In this document: positions 11,170 to 28,600 of the stretch, one piece after another
Numbering within the stretch: the stretch's first letter is position 1
How the letters are laid out: each line of letters begins with the position of its first letter
Assembly (NCBI RefSeq): GCF_910596095.1
Contig: NC_056535.1
Coordinates: 20,910,505-20,974,504, forward strand
Length of the DNA: 64,000 bases
Source: Thunnus maccoyii
Taxonomy: Eukaryota; Chordata; Actinopteri; Scombriformes; Scombridae
Direction: 5' to 3'
Notes under the pieces: generated by a model
Databases searched by the model: none
What the model saw: the letters and a program-made list of their open reading frames with translations, nothing else
What the model was told of the DNA's origin: nothing
Position numbers and translations under genes: made by a program

Positions 11170-14100
11170 TTTCCTGTATATTCAGGTAATCATCCAAAGC
11201 CGAAATATTTCAAATGCTGCAATATCTTTCACTCCATCCACATGTATGCATTACACTGAAGCAGAATGGTCAAGATGTTTTGCAGATTTCAGTCTCGCAG
11301 TAACTTCCTATAATCTCCCCTAATTATCGTCTGTGAATTGGCAGTTATGTTTTATCCTGTTGGCACCTGTAGGCCATATAAGCATTTGTCTCAGCATCAG
11401 TATCAGATCTACTTGATGTGTCATCAATGATCAACTGGTAAACTGAGGCTGTTACTGATGTAGTGCCCTCCCTAGGCAAACTTTTGATGTATTGTGGAAT
11501 GGCACTGCAGCGATTTGTGTAATCCCCTGAAAGTACACTCACACCCTGTACATGCTTGTTTACAAAGGTCCAGATCATGGTGACGTTAAAGTGGACAAGG
11601 TTGAGTGTGTGAGGTGGGGTTTGTGAATCTAAAGAATTGCAGTACTGGGTGACAGTTACAAGCATAGTGTATGAGCAAATATTCTCACTAAGGGTGACAC
11701 TGCATTTTTAATTTGTAAAATATAAATGTTAATTAATCAGTAATTCTATTCTTTTCCCCCAAATAATTATGTTCATATTTTTTTTTATATTAAATGTTCT
11801 TTAATTTGGCACAAAATATTACATTGTCTCCCAAGATACATTTTGTGATGCTTTCATCCACAAGTCATTAGTTTCAATTTGCATTACTGCAATAAACTCT
11901 GCGTTCAGTGTCACATAGCATTGAAGTGGTCTAGGTTTATACTGAAATTGTGTGATATTCTATCACATCTATTACACATCTGAAAATAAACAGCTAACAT
12001 TTTAGCTAACCTATCATTTATTTTACTGCAAATATCTTAGAGCTCAAATAGTTAATAGAATGTAATATGAAAATAGTGTCATATAACTGTACATGTATTG
12101 TTTTGCTTTTTCTAAAGCTGTATTGAATTAGTTGTTCTATTACAATAAAGGTGGCAAATAGTATTTTGTTTTCTTTGCTACTGACATTTATTTCAATCCA
12201 TTATTTACAGACAGCACTGTGGCAATCAGCTGGACTTGATTGAGAAGGTCATATGACTCTGACTTAAGAAATGACATTGAGCAATTTATTGATAACATAT
12301 TAAACTGAACTGAAAAGTCATGCTATAAATAGACTGTTAGTCATGATACCAGCAGGGTTAATAAGCGGACTCAATAGCACCAGAAAGAAATGCGCTGTGA
12401 TGAAGTTAAACTCAAAATTTCTCTTGATCTTGAAACCTCAGGCGGTTTGGGTAAAGCTCTCCACACCCCTGTTTGCTTAATAGAAGATCATTTCTGAAAT
12501 GCTAGGCAACGAAAAAAACAACTAAAAAAACCCATAATATTTCCTGCTCACCATGTCATACTAGATACAGTAGCAATAATTTCATTATAGAGTTGAAATT
12601 ACTTTGGACATGTTTTTAAATTTAATCTATTGTGTGCTAGAAATACATAAATCAGATCAGTTGATTGTCAACTACCTTGACAGGAATTACTGATCTACAT
12701 TTTTTCTGCTTTGCAATTTAGTTACTGTCAGATGCTTAGTTTACCAAAAGGTTAAAGAATCAAACTGACCTTTCTTGCACAATCACAAAGGAAATGACAC
12801 AATATAAACAGCAGAACTATTTTAAGTTTCATATTTGTTTCTGCAGTATTTCATATGGAAACCTGGGTGTTGTCAAGTGTATCTTGGCTCAAATTAGTCT
12901 TTTTATCACTTACTGATTGACGCAAGCGACACAAAAGGTCTGGAATACAGATGTGTTTGAGATAAAACAAGCATGCAAGGACAACCTCGTGACAGGCACA
13001 CCAGACAGCAGTTTATACACACAGAAGAAAATTCATCATCGAAGTATGAATTATATTTCAGTTCAATTACAGCGTTTTGTGATAGTTCGTTAAATGATTT
13101 GTAGAACAGTCACCTTGACAGTGAACCCCTTTTTGTGAGAAGAAAATTAAGTGCAGAAATGAACATATACATATTGTATATAAGTGAATGCTTTCTCTGC
13201 ATTATGTTTAACAAGATGTGTGCATGTGGAGTTGTCTGCAAGCTTTTTTGTACAATATGAGTTCATACAAGATAACATTTGCTGATGAGGATGCAAATTG
13301 AACCAAGTTCCATATTTATTTGGTAAAATCTATTCTGAAACAGATTATATATTTACTGCATTTTGGTGGTCACTGATACAAGTTAGAGCTCCCAGTATGG
13401 CCAAGATGATACCTGAATTTGATCTGTAAATGATCTGTGAAAAAATGTCACAAGGCTTCGCACCTGTCTTTGAAACATTAAACAGATGATTGATTGTATC
13501 ATTTATAAAGCACTGTTGAACACATAACGTAACTTTTCTAAATGAACAGTAAGTTTCCAGTTGACAAAGGCTGCCATCACACCCAGTAAAGTGTAAGTAA
13601 AGGTGGAGAACGTGATATTGAACCAAAAAGGAAAATGCTGAAAAGCTTGCCAATAATCAAATAAACAAACCCACCCACTTCTGATTTCTTTCTTTTCTTG
13701 TTTGACATCATTGACGTACACTTCTGATAAATGTGTGCACAGGCAAATACATGCAGTCTAAAAAAAGAAAGACAAAGACAAAAGAAAGGAGGAAAGGTTA
13801 CAAGGTTCACAAGTCAGGTTCAAGAGAAACCAAACAATGAATCAATTTCTTTGCATTCTTCATCTATCATCCATTTAATGATAAATGACACCTCAATGGC
13901 ACCTCAACTCAAAAATGCAATAATATTGAAATACTTAAATGAAGTCACATAAGTCAGTAAATACAAACAAATGACTGTTATAACACTCCACACTAATAAA
14001 CATAACCCGAACCTTTTGAATTTTATGAAACATCACTTTTAATATGAATAGTTCACAGAGACCATTGAAGAAACAAGAACTACTGTACAATATGCAATAT

Positions 14101-14222
14101 CTGAAGTTGCTACAAGAGGTCCATCCAACGAGTCAGGAAACAAATTGATCAGTTCTCATTCCAAATAACTGTGACTGATCCTTTTGTCCTGGACAGTGAC
14201 ACACAGTCCCCAGCTGTAAGTC
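11170..14222. other. Intergenic region between the mucin and mrps16
   Basis: AT-rich sequence between the 5' end of the mucin and the 3' end of mrps16. It holds a minus-strand open frame of 106 codons at 11345-11665 (begins MLVTVTQYCNSLD) that I cannot assign to any family and that has no obvious splice partners. Short overlapping minus-strand frames at 13345-13810 encode hydrophobic stretches in shifting frames and look non-coding. The mucin promoter and the mrps16 3'-UTR should lie here; an ATTAAA on the minus strand near 14036-14041 is a possible mrps16 poly(A) signal. Confidence 0.4.
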
Positions 14223-18138
<3,916 letters not shown>

Positions 18139-18256
18139 GATGCTAGCTGAATAATCCTGCAACAAACAAAAAGTCACCTTTAAAACAAAGTGTATATTAT
18201 ATTTAACTTATACACAACAACATCAGTAAGTCTCATATTGTTGCACATGTATTACA

Positions 18257-19021
18257 AGTGGTGGAAAGTAACTAAGTACATTTACTCTGTACTGTACTAA
18301 AGTCTTTTGAGATACTTGTACTTTACATGTGCATTTCTATTTGATGCTACTTTATACTTCCACTCCACTACACTGCAGAGGGAAATATTGTACTTTCTGC
18401 TCCACTACATTTATTTGACAGTTTACGTACTTTTCAGATGCAGATTTGACACAATGGATAATATAACCATATAACATCTTTAACACATTATTAAAGATGA
18501 AACCAGTGGTTTCCAACCTTTTTGGCTTTTGACGTCTTACAAAAAGCAGTGTGTAGTCAGGGTCACATTTCAGATGTCTATCTGAAAGTTGTTAACAGCT
18601 CCACCAAATAGTGATTTTTCCCTCTTAACTTCTCACATGGTTTCATTTCAATCAATGTTCAAATGATCCAATATTTCATCAAAAATCAAAGATTAGAGGT
18701 GACCCTTTGGAGGGACCCCGACCCCTAGGTTGGGAACCACTGGATTAAACTCGCTAACTGTATATAAACTAGCTCCACCTCAAGCAGCTACAACAGTAAC
18801 ATGCTGCTCTAATACTGATGCTTCAGTATCTAATGATGTCATATATAATAATATATCAGTCAGAGGGACCAAACCACTACTCTTACTGCAATACTTAGAG
18901 ATTTTGATGCTTATACTTACGTATTTTTACTACAGGACTTTTACTTGTAATAGATCATTTTTACATTGCTGTATTTGTACTATTACTTAAGTAAAGGATT
19001 TGAATACTTCTCCCAACACTG
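18257..19021 (+). mobile_element. Fish non-autonomous DNA transposon (AGTGGTGGAAAG family), copy A
   Basis: The element begins AGTGGTGGAAAGTAACTAAG and ends in TTACTTAAGTAAAGGATTTG followed by AATACTTCTCCCAACACTG, whose ends are imperfect inverted repeats (CAGTGGTGGAAAG versus CTTCyCCmAACACTG). The internal 'CTTCCACTCCACTACACTGC' and 'GGGAAATATTGTACTTTCTG' segments are typical of this abundant teleost family. It is interrupted by another element at 18504-18742. It lies in the predicted 5'-UTR intron of mrps16. No clear target duplication was found. Confidence 0.75.
18504..18742. mobile_element. hAT-like MITE nested in copy A
   Basis: Terminal inverted repeats CAGTGGTTTCCAACC and GGTTGGGAACCACTG bound 239 bp. 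Flanking 8-bp target duplication GATGAAAC (18496-18503) and GATTAAAC (18743-18750) matches at 7 of 8 positions. An 8-bp duplication with CAGTG-type ends is the hallmark of the hAT superfamily. The interior (CTCCACCAAATAGTGATTTT) is non-coding. Confidence 0.85.
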
Positions 19022-19125
19022 TTTATCACATCGATAGTGAAATAAGGGGCTCTCCGGAGCTGCTGCTAACGGCTAACTGCAACAGTATCATCTGTTTAGA
19101 AATAAGCCAAATTTGGCGGAATACC

Positions 19126-19400
19126 TTTCAGGACGTTGAACGAAGTAAAGCAGAATCTTCCCTGTTTTATATTCGCTGGAACAGATGATATTATTAACGT
19201 TGTTTCATATATGTCTCAGCAGATGAAGTAATGTCACATTTGTCAGTGCGCAGCCATGTTTAAACAGGAAGTGACATATGTGAATGCATCCTCGGATTAT
19301 TGCATTTCCGGGACGCAAGATGGCGCTGCTGCACCGCTCATTACTTGTACAATGCATCCATGTACTCATACTGTGCAAGGATGTTAACATTTCCAATGTA
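19126..19400 (-). promoter_or_regulatory. mrps16: Probable mrps16 promoter and 5'-UTR exon
   Basis: On the minus strand this stretch carries a CCGGAAAT ETS-like site, GTCACTTCCTG (ETS), and two YY1-like elements (GCGCCATCTTGCG near 19312-19330 and ACATGGCTGCGC near 19245-19260). This is the usual make-up of TATA-less promoters of mitochondrial ribosomal protein genes. A possible donor AAAG|GTATTC after 19125 would splice to the acceptor before 18156. On the plus strand an ATG sits inside the YY1 motif and opens 33 codons (MALLHRSLL...), so divergent transcription is possible. Inferred from motifs only. Confidence 0.5.
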
Positions 19401-19535
19401 AACGTTTATGTTTCAGTCTGAAGTAATTTCTACTCGTTACAACTATTTTGATGAATTAATGTCAGCTTTTAAAATGTCTCTTGGAAATTAAACACAAGTT
19501 TTTTTTTTATACTTTTCATTTTCATCTCTTTTGGT

Positions 19536-20350
19536 CAGAGGTGGTATAAGTACTCAGATTCTTAAGTAAAAGACAAAATGAAACTGTAAAAAATAATCAT
19601 TTACAAATAAAAGTTCTGCATTTACTATTTTTACTCAAGTAAATGTACAGAAATATTACCAGCATGCCAGATATACTTTAAGTATCTAGAGTACAACTCA
19701 TTATATAGAATGTTAGGCATCTATTATATATTATAGCTACAACATTACACTATTAGATTATTTTTATCAGAGCTTTAACATATAAGCCGTATTTTAACCT
19801 TATAGCTGGTGAAGGTGACGCTAATTTAAACTAGGGCTGCAACTAACGATTTTTTCATTATCGAGTAATCTGTAGATTATTTTCTTGATTAATCGATTAG
19901 TTGTTTGGCCCATAAAATGTCAGAAAATGGTGAGGAATGTTGATCATTGTTTCCCAGAGCCCACTGTCTTCAAATGTCCACTCACAACCCAAAGATATTC
20001 ACTTTACTGTCATAGAAAACTAAAGAAACCAGAAAATATTCACAACTGAGAAGCTTGAATCAGAGAATTTGGACATTTTTTTCTTAAAAAAATACTCAAA
20101 AAGATGAATCAATTATCAAAATAGTCGGCAACTAATCTATTAATTGACTAATCATTTCAGCTCTAATTTAAACTACAAATCATGCTGTTGGGTAGTTTAA
20201 TTTGTGTCATATTTCTTAAACTGATCATATGTTTCGTCTGTGTAAATTAATTTGTAACTACAGCTGTCAGATAGATAGTAGGATAAAAAGTACAGTATTA
20301 ACACAATATATAATATTTTTACAATATTACTCTCTGAAATGTAGTGTACA
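19536..20350 (-). mobile_element. AGTGGTGGAAAG-family transposon, copy B, inverted and degenerate
   Basis: It begins CAGAGGTGGTATAAGTACTC, continues TTAAGTAAAAG and CTGCATTTACTATTTTTAC, and after the nested element resumes with TTACAATATTACTCTCTGAA ATGTAGTG. This is the reverse-complement arrangement of copy A. The right end is eroded. Interrupted at 19832-20165 by another element. Confidence 0.65.
19832..20165. mobile_element. hAT-like MITE nested in copy B, perfect 8-bp target duplication
   Basis: 334 bp from TAGGGCTGCAACTAACGATT to ATCATTTCAGCTCTA, flanked on both sides by ATTTAAAC (19824-19831 and 20166-20173). The interior contains the familiar teleost stretch GTTTGGCCCATAAAATGTCA and AAGAAACCAGAAAATATTCA. 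It is non-coding. The ends are imperfect inverted repeats, and the 8-bp duplication fits hAT. Confidence 0.9.
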
Positions 20351-23321
20351 GTCCTTGGCTAAATGTATTTATATACTTTTTCCTGCTCCTTTTGGTGATA
20401 AATAAACATATTATGGTGCCCTACTAGTGTGTAGTAGCTACATTTATTCTACTATTGCACTCATTTAATGTCTCAGTGAAGTTAAGTAGATTAGCTATAA
20501 ATGCCTTAAATGTGTAAATGCACTCAAATGTAATGCTCCAAACACATGAATAATCCAGTTTCTATTCCAGGTAATGGAATAAACATCATAAACATGACAA
20601 AAACAACCCAACCCAGCTTACAAGTTTATAATGATATGTTTCATAATATTATGAGCTATCACTTGAGGTAGGGACTCTTTCACTTTCAGCTGTGCTGTCA
20701 GAAATGTAATCTTTCACATTCTCTTTTCTGTCATTTCTATTCATCATGTGTTGTGTGTCTTACGCCAGCAAACGCATTGAGTTTTAAATCAGTTTCCACT
20801 GCTGACCCCAGCAGTAATGAAACACTGCGGTCATGAATTCAGGGGTCATTGCTTTGCCTGATGTCATCCAAGTGCACAGAGATTTCTACTCACCGGGAGC
20901 ACAACTACCCCCCCAGTCTTGGAACATGGTGATTTCACACTCCTGTTGTGTAAAGCTTGTTTTTCTGTGTGTGTGTGTGCGTGTGTATGACAAACACATG
21001 GTTATCTGTGAGGAGAGGTCACTGAAGACACACAAAAGAGATGTGCCCTTGTTTGTAATTCTGTAAATATCCTACTGTCCCTGCGTGACTCTTCATATAT
21101 AAAGCTAGTAATGTGTAAACATGATTGTAAAATATTCATTTTTCTTTGAATTGATTATACCCCTGTTTGATCAAATTTATTTGACAGGCTTTATACATCT
21201 ATGTGTATATACGTATGTAGATTGTATTGCTGCCATTTTAAACTATACACTGTCTGTTTCAATGTAGTCTAACAAAATAATGAACTCTGAATACAGCAAA
21301 GCTGTGATGTTATTAGAGGTTATATAACAAATTTTCAAGGGAAACATAAGAAAGGTTAAAGACAAAATACTTTAATGACCAGCGCTGTTGATCACATTCA
21401 GCGTTATTTAAAATAGATCTAATTGACTTATTGTTTGACACTATTTACACACTTGCACACATCTTTAATTGAAAAGAATAACAAAATTACAAGGCTATTA
21501 GTTTAAAAAGATTTGAAAATTTTGTCAGTTTGGTTTGTCACAGAAGTAATTTCAGCAACCAGACAAACAACGTGACACAAAATACTTTCTTCTTAACAGC
21601 CAGAGCTGAGATTTCAAGAGGAAAGCATCATCATTAGGTTGACCAAGTTTCTTCGGAAAAATTTGAAAATGAATAGAGGCTTTACACAGTAAGGCAGCAA
21701 ACAAAATGCATCTTACATGGTGAATCTGCAATGCGTGATTATCTGAACGGTGACATTGATTCTAGTTGTGGCTCACTCTCTCGTGAGGACCCCATGCTCT
21801 TTGGGATACCAATACGAGTTGTTCCTCCTCTAATCATCTGTGACAGTTCGGTTAGAGACGCTCAGATGACCAGATATTTTACTAGGAAAAAAGCAACAGC
21901 AGTCTGCTTTAAACCAAGAAGCCTCCATGAGACATTGTATTTGAAGATGTCTGAATTTAATTTGATTATGTGGAAGATGCTACTAATATCTTCTAAACAC
22001 TGAGCTTGCTATTACACTGGGCGCTTACAAACAACTCTCACTACATCTGTTAGCTGGTTTAAAACAACATTTTAATGCTCTGGGGTCATGGGGTCATCAT
22101 ATATCCCATACTTACATACATCTTCTTTCATAGTTCTTAGTGTAGATTTGTAGGATTTCAGGGAAATTGATATGTCCGTTGTCTCTGCATGTAATATAAA
22201 CATAATAGACCTTTCTTTGAGTACAGAACATCAGAATTGGTTCGTTTTAAATCAGTTTTGGCAGGTATCTCTAAAATTGAAGACATTTATATGATCTGTT
22301 TGAGATATTTGTTCACATAAGGGGACATCTTGACCTAAATATTCCAACTGATGCGGAACTTTGTTCTTTGACTTGTGTAAAAATAGTGTGTCAGCTCGTA
22401 TCTATGAAGATTTATGCAGTACAACTTCCTTCATCAACTCTGCCTCACACCCAGAAGAAATAAATTCAAACCTGAATGACCAGAAATGTGTCTCAGATGT
22501 GGAACTGAGGGCGAATCTTCTATACACCTGGTTGTGCATCAGAGTTTACACTTTTCAGTATTATTTTTTTTTCTATAACACAAGAATCACAAGAAAATCA
22601 CAAGAATTAATCTTCTACTAGGTGCAGAACTTTTGTTTATTGGGAAATTTTACAAATATTGATGTGATCAACTGTTTCCTGTTTAAAAAGATAACGTACA
22701 TTTTTACAAAGGAATACCTTCTTAAACAATTGAAACAGTATTTATATAGACACATTACCTACTGTATATCAGTGACACAAATTTGATCATCATCTTTAAT
22801 TTTTTTTTGTAGTGTCTCTTCTTCTGTATGACCCCTTTTTTCTGTTTTATGTGGGTTGGAAAGTGTCTGGAACAGTGTCTGTTTATTTGTTGATGTTTTT
22901 TGCTCAAATTTGAAAGCTTGAAAATAAAATCTTAAAAAAAGGAAGAAATCTACAAAAAAAAATGAATCTTGCAAGGAGTTGAAGCAACTCAAAGCAATTA
23001 AATGAAAGGTAAGAAGACACCGTGGACAGGACTTCCCAACACAGAAATACTATAAAGACATTTTTTCTGCAGGCTGAGCAATGTTGACTCTCCAATTCAC
23101 TAGCATGTCTTTGAAATGTGGTATGAAGCCATATGAGTACGCACATGAGACCCACATAAACACCAGGAGATCATGGAAACACTTACATGCACTACTCAAA
23201 ATGGTGCAGATCCCAACATCATCCAGACCACCACAAGAGAAGGCATGAGAAATGATCTAAATCCCATTTTCTAAAATGTTGACAAGAATTTTAATGTGAA
23301 TTACCACATACAGTACAAACA

Positions 23322-23376
23322 GCTGGGGCTCAAACCTGCGTCCTTATGTTAACCACTGAATCACTGTGTCACCCCA
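23322..23376 (-). mobile_element. tRNA-like or SINE-like relic
   Basis: On the minus strand GGGGTGACACAGTGATTCAG TGGTTAAC and GCAGGTTTGAGCCCCAGC resemble A- and B-box-like parts of a dispersed fish repeat (the GGCACGGTGGCGCAGTGGTTAGCAC type). The fragment is short and decayed; it is not a functional tRNA gene. Confidence 0.35.
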
Positions 23377-25395
23377 ACCTCTTTAATGGCTTAAACTATT
23401 TTATGCTACTTACTTTTAACCACCATCTCTGCACCAAATAATACATTTTCTAAGGTAGATTATCAGGAAAACAGAGGGCCAAAGAGCTTGTGCTCAGTGA
23501 TGATCAAGTTTTCTGATTGCCCTATTAAAATGAAATTATCTCCTCTGTTAAGATTTATGTTTCATTACGGAAACCTCCATATTGATTTTAAGGTTATTAG
23601 AAAGAAGTTACATGTTGTTTTTTTATCCAATGAAACCTCCAAAATGTCAGAATTTCATGAACTAGGAAAAAAAAACAATCTGTGTTCAGCTGTGTGACAA
23701 TTCATTTTCATATAATCCAACAGCTTTTTAAACTGTTTATGTCGCTTAAGGAATGGGGGAATTTCTCAACCCATTAAAATAAATACTAAATGCTTCAGTT
23801 TATCACCAATTTTGGACATAGATGGATTTCACTGAGCAGTAACAAATTGCCTACTTTATCTCCAAGACTTTGTCGGACACATCAAAGACTTGACTACACA
23901 GAATAGGATTTTTCTGTCAAATTTACATTTAAAAAATGATATTTTTTCAGAGCAGCATGGTTTTGAATTTTTTAAGGCTGTTATGCAGGTGTTGGTCTAA
24001 ACTTACGATGCTCTATTGACATGCAGTTTAAAGAAAGCGTGCATGTCAATTTACATTTAAACTTGTGCATTTTTCAACCACATGACAGTTTTATGTTGTT
24101 TTAAGTTGATTTTTTTTTTTTTTGAAAGAAACATATGCATAAGATTCCTCAGCTCGGTTACTCGGAATAATGGATCTTTTCAATCACAGGCGCCATGTGA
24201 CTTCTAGTCTGTGAGCTCTTTGTGACGCCCTCTGCTTTTTTAAGCATCTGTGTCCAGCTTCAGCAGAGATAGACGTTATGGTTGCGGAGAGCACCTAATG
24301 GAAAGACAGGATTTGGTCACAGATGGGGGGTCAAGTGATCTCCCTTCTCTGGAAGGATCTTTCAGATGGTTGTGGTGAGACTAATTGTGATAGCATGCAA
24401 AATGGAGGCATTACTTTTATCTTCATTAACAAAGAGACTTTTTCTTTTTCTGTTACTTTTTTCCTAAGATTGTCTACTCTTGCAGCCACTGGTTAAAGCA
24501 AAATGCTCTGTGTTCTTTGGAGTTAAGAAGCATGTGGTTGCTTGTCTCAGTCAACAAAGTAGTAAATGTTGTGGGTAATATTCAAACTTTGATTTGACGA
24601 ACTCACTAAAGTTCTAATACTCTGTTTTGAGCTAAGGGTTTCACTGGTTTAGTTATTTTGAAAAGCATGTATTGGTCAATAATTATGTAGTAAGAATGTT
24701 ATTTTACTGACGCAAACTGTGGTGTTGTGAAAATAGTGCTCGGTCTGCCTTTTCACACATCTGCAAAGAGTGTATGCTGCATTTCAGCTTGGACCAGCTT
24801 ACTCTAAAATGTTGTTTTTCATCATTTACAATCTTTCACAACACAACCTCACCAAAACTAAGAAACCACTTCTTGTGGGGCTTAATGGGACATTTAGGTC
24901 CTTAAAGACCAGGATAAAGCTGCATTTAAAAAAAAAAAAAAGTCAGCTGACAGCATAGTTATATACACTATGTCTGCATGATCGTCTCGTTAAATGGGCG
25001 TTGTAAGTGTTCTTTATCAGGTTTTGTTGACTTTATTTCTCCATCAGCACTGAGAACAGGAGGCTGTGTAAAAATGAAGTCAGTTAAACCTTATAAAAGC
25101 AAATGTTTTTGACCAAATTTTTAGTAGTATTTATATACCTGTCAGATTAAAATGTGACTTCCACATTCAGGAAGATGACTTTTTGAAAGTCAAAACAATT
25201 AGCCCATTTAATTGTTTTTTAAAACCAATGATGAGTTTCTTTCCACTATATTGGAGAAGTTGTCCTGTGCAGGATTAGAAATGATAGGAAACAACATTTT
25301 ATTTGTATCTGATTCGAAGAAAAAAAACCCCACTGTGCTCAATCAAAGAGAAAAAGATAGAAAGACATCTGACGTGTGTGTTACTAATGGTGGGA

Positions 25396-25680
25396 TATTT
25401 ACTCAAGTAATGTATTTAAGTACAGTTTTGAGATCCATTTTTTGCCATTTTAACTCCCCTATATTTTACAGGGAAATACTGTACTTTGCTACATTTGTTT
25501 GACAAGTTGTATTTACTAGTCACTTTACAGATTATGATTTTACATCCAAAACATATGACCAGTATATAGAATATGACACATTGTTGCAAGTACTGACAAT
25601 GTAGTAATATGATATATAATAATATGTCTGACAGGGACCATCTGACTGCAAAATTTATACTTTTACTTTTGAATGCAGGA
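25396..25680 (+). mobile_element. AGTGGTGGAAAG-family transposon fragment, copy C
   Basis: Similar in content and orientation to copy A (TTTACTCAAGTAATG, AAGTACAGTTTTGAGATCC, GGGAAATACTGTACTTTGCT, ATATGATATATAATAATATG). Both ends are missing, so it is a truncated relic. Confidence 0.55.
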
Positions 25681-28600
25681 ATGGTCTTTTAATTCTATTG
25701 TTCTTTCTTTCTATTTTGGATATTTCTATATACAGCACAGGAGAGTAACATCCAGAGACATTTCAACTATGCCTCATCTGTGTGCAATAGTCTATCAGTT
25801 ATATATAACAGTATTTGGGTTTAAAAACTGTGAACCTTTCCTTTAAGAATGCAGATCATTCTTGAATATAAATGGCCGAATTTACTTTGTCAGACGATCC
25901 ATTATTTCTTCAACAGCCACATTATAAAACAATAAACAGCCAATGAAAGCAGACAGAGTAACCATAGCTGCTTGAAGGTAACATTTGGTCAGATTCAGTC
26001 AGCACATCACATTGTGATTTCTGCTATAGGGGGTTGTGACCTGCTTCGCTCTGCCCAGACCTCTGCTGGCAGAGCTGAAACGGCAGAGCCACACTGGTAG
26101 GTTGTGTGAGAGGACAAGTGGATTTGGCATGCACATCAGAGCGTGATACCCAAGCATTTTGGTCCTATCACATGCCACACACACACACACGCACAGACAC
26201 TCACACACAAGTACAACGTACACACACAGAACATTCTTGGTCGTGTAAAATGGATTGTAACACTGGCCACTGTAATGAAATGATGCCAGCAACCCACAGT
26301 ATTCCTTTATGGACAGACTCACTAAAGGTTTCAGTGTACTTTCAGTGTCCAGTGTTGTTGCTACAGCATAAAGAGTTTTAACAACTGTATTTTTTGTAAT
26401 TTTTTGTTTAGGCTGCAGAGGGTGGATGGTGTAAAGCAACCATACATGATTTTCTTTATGTTCAGTTTACTGGACAGAGCACAAACAGGTTTACATTTGA
26501 CACATGTAAAAAATAGATTTTGGTATAATTTATATAAACAAAGTTCTGATTAATAGAAACAAACCCTTCTGGTTGTGTTCTAGTGAAACCTTTTGAAGGG
26601 ATTTAGCACAGATTGGCAAATATCATCAAGGACAAATTCTTCCAATATGCTCGTTCACTCATTTAGTCTCAGACATGTTCATCCATGCTTCAGGGAAATC
26701 TGTTCATCTGTGATCTTTCACGTTTAGGTGTTAGTGCAACCTGTTTGTTGAACACCCAGTAGCAACACAGAGATTACCCCTTGTGTAACTGTAATGATGC
26801 CCTTTTTTGAGGAAACTGACACTAAACCAAAGAGCTGCCTTATCTTAGGGACATTGTAGGCGGCCATGACTTGTTATACACCATTTAAAATGTTGCATTA
26901 TCTCAATGCGTTTGTGCCGGTCTGAGGCGAATCATCAAAGACACGAGATCAGCGGTTGACTATGACATGGTACCTTGTTTATGCACAACTCAAAGTAGCA
27001 GGCATCGAATTAAACTCTCACGACCGTCCAACGCCATCCTTACATAAACAAACGTTAAGCAAACTGGTGTTGCGTTTGAAGTGGAAGTGAGTACGTGATT
27101 TTATGTGACAGTAAAACAGAAAGGAGTGCTTTATTGGTTTTCTGTTGCGTTTAATGGGAGAGGACAGGTGAGCTCTGCTGTGGGGTGATAAGAGCCTCGG
27201 GATATACAGACAACAGGTTTCTTAACACATTGTTCAGCGAGGATAAAGGAGCACTGTTGCTCTTCCCGAGACGCTGAGGAGACAACAGCCATCATCAGTG
27301 CTTTGTCATGTGCCTTGTATTTTCTGCTTATTAGTTCCCAGTTACTTCCTGTCTTCAAAATGTGAGATCGCTCTCATTTGCAGACTTCAGATTGTCTGTC
27401 TGTGTGCAGAACATTGTCCACCGTCTCTACTGTCTTCCAGCTGGCCCTTATATTGATCAAACCAGATTCGCTCTCCCTTTCTTTCCTCCTCGGTCTCATA
27501 TCTCTAGTGTCACATCACTAGTTTGTACTGCTCGTGCCAAGTGAAGGTGGTATTGAGGATCCACAGAATTCACACTATAATGAGCAGTGACAGGATGTCA
27601 CCCACTCTGCCATAGATCAATCCCCAGCCCGCTGCTTCCACCCCTGCACCCACCTGCACCCAACCAGCTGAGTCTGCCTGTTTGTGTGATGTCACCCACA
27701 CACCCCGCTCTTTTCCACAGAGTTGTGCTCTCCGCAGAAGCAATCGGTCGTGTTGACGGTGTTGCAACAAGGAGGCAACATTCATTCTCGCTTCTTCAGC
27801 CTGATGTAACTGTGTTGTCCTCTTATTTTTACCACAACTTTACCATCTTTTGTTTGTTTTTTTCTCTCAGGTGCCCTTGACCAGTTTGTCCTCCTGCTGA
27901 TACCTCTGATCTCCTTGGAAATCCAGAGAGAGCTGCCCTCTTTAAGTGGCCTTTGGCTGTGTTTGATCACGGGTTGAGTTATAGATGTCTCCATGAGTCA
28001 TAACTGAGACACCAGACGCAGATGTCAACATAACATATGTTGTTTTTCCTCTCCCCTACCACACATTGTGTGTGAATAGAGCACTTGACAATATAGGAAA
28101 GAATAAGGTTATGGGATGTCTTGTGCTTCAAACAGTGGTTTTCAAGATATTTGGCTTGGAGCCACTGATGTAAAGGACCATTTCAAAAGTGCTGAAATGG
28201 TTCTCCATGCTCTAGAGTCTTTATGGTTGTTTGAAACGGGGATATCTGTTGTTCTTTTGAGAATTTATTCAATTTTCCAAACCAACTGCCTTGCAAGTGC
28301 CTGACTTTATTTTATTATACCTCTGTGTTTCTTACATATACGTACTGTATTTAGCCAGATAGGTGGAGACTGAACAGTGGGAGTTCAAGCAAGGTTCAAA
28401 CGTAGGCTAACTTGTTCCAAATGAGTGTGAGGAATGCCTGTGTCCCTGCTCTCCTTATTAACCAAACATCACCTTGTCAGGCCCTACATGCCTGTTCAGA
28501 GCTCCTCCCTGTGCCACACATAATGAGATGAATATCTCAAATCAGCTTTCTTTAATTAAAGTTACAACACAAAGTAAGCTTTTCACCAGTCTCCTCCTAT

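Noticed and set aside
13345..13810. Overlapping minus-strand frames encoding hydrophobic stretches
   Set aside because: The frame shifts between segments, no splice logic joins them and no family is recognised.
23322..23376. tRNA gene
   Set aside because: Only degenerate box-like fragments and no cloverleaf; more likely a decayed dispersed repeat.
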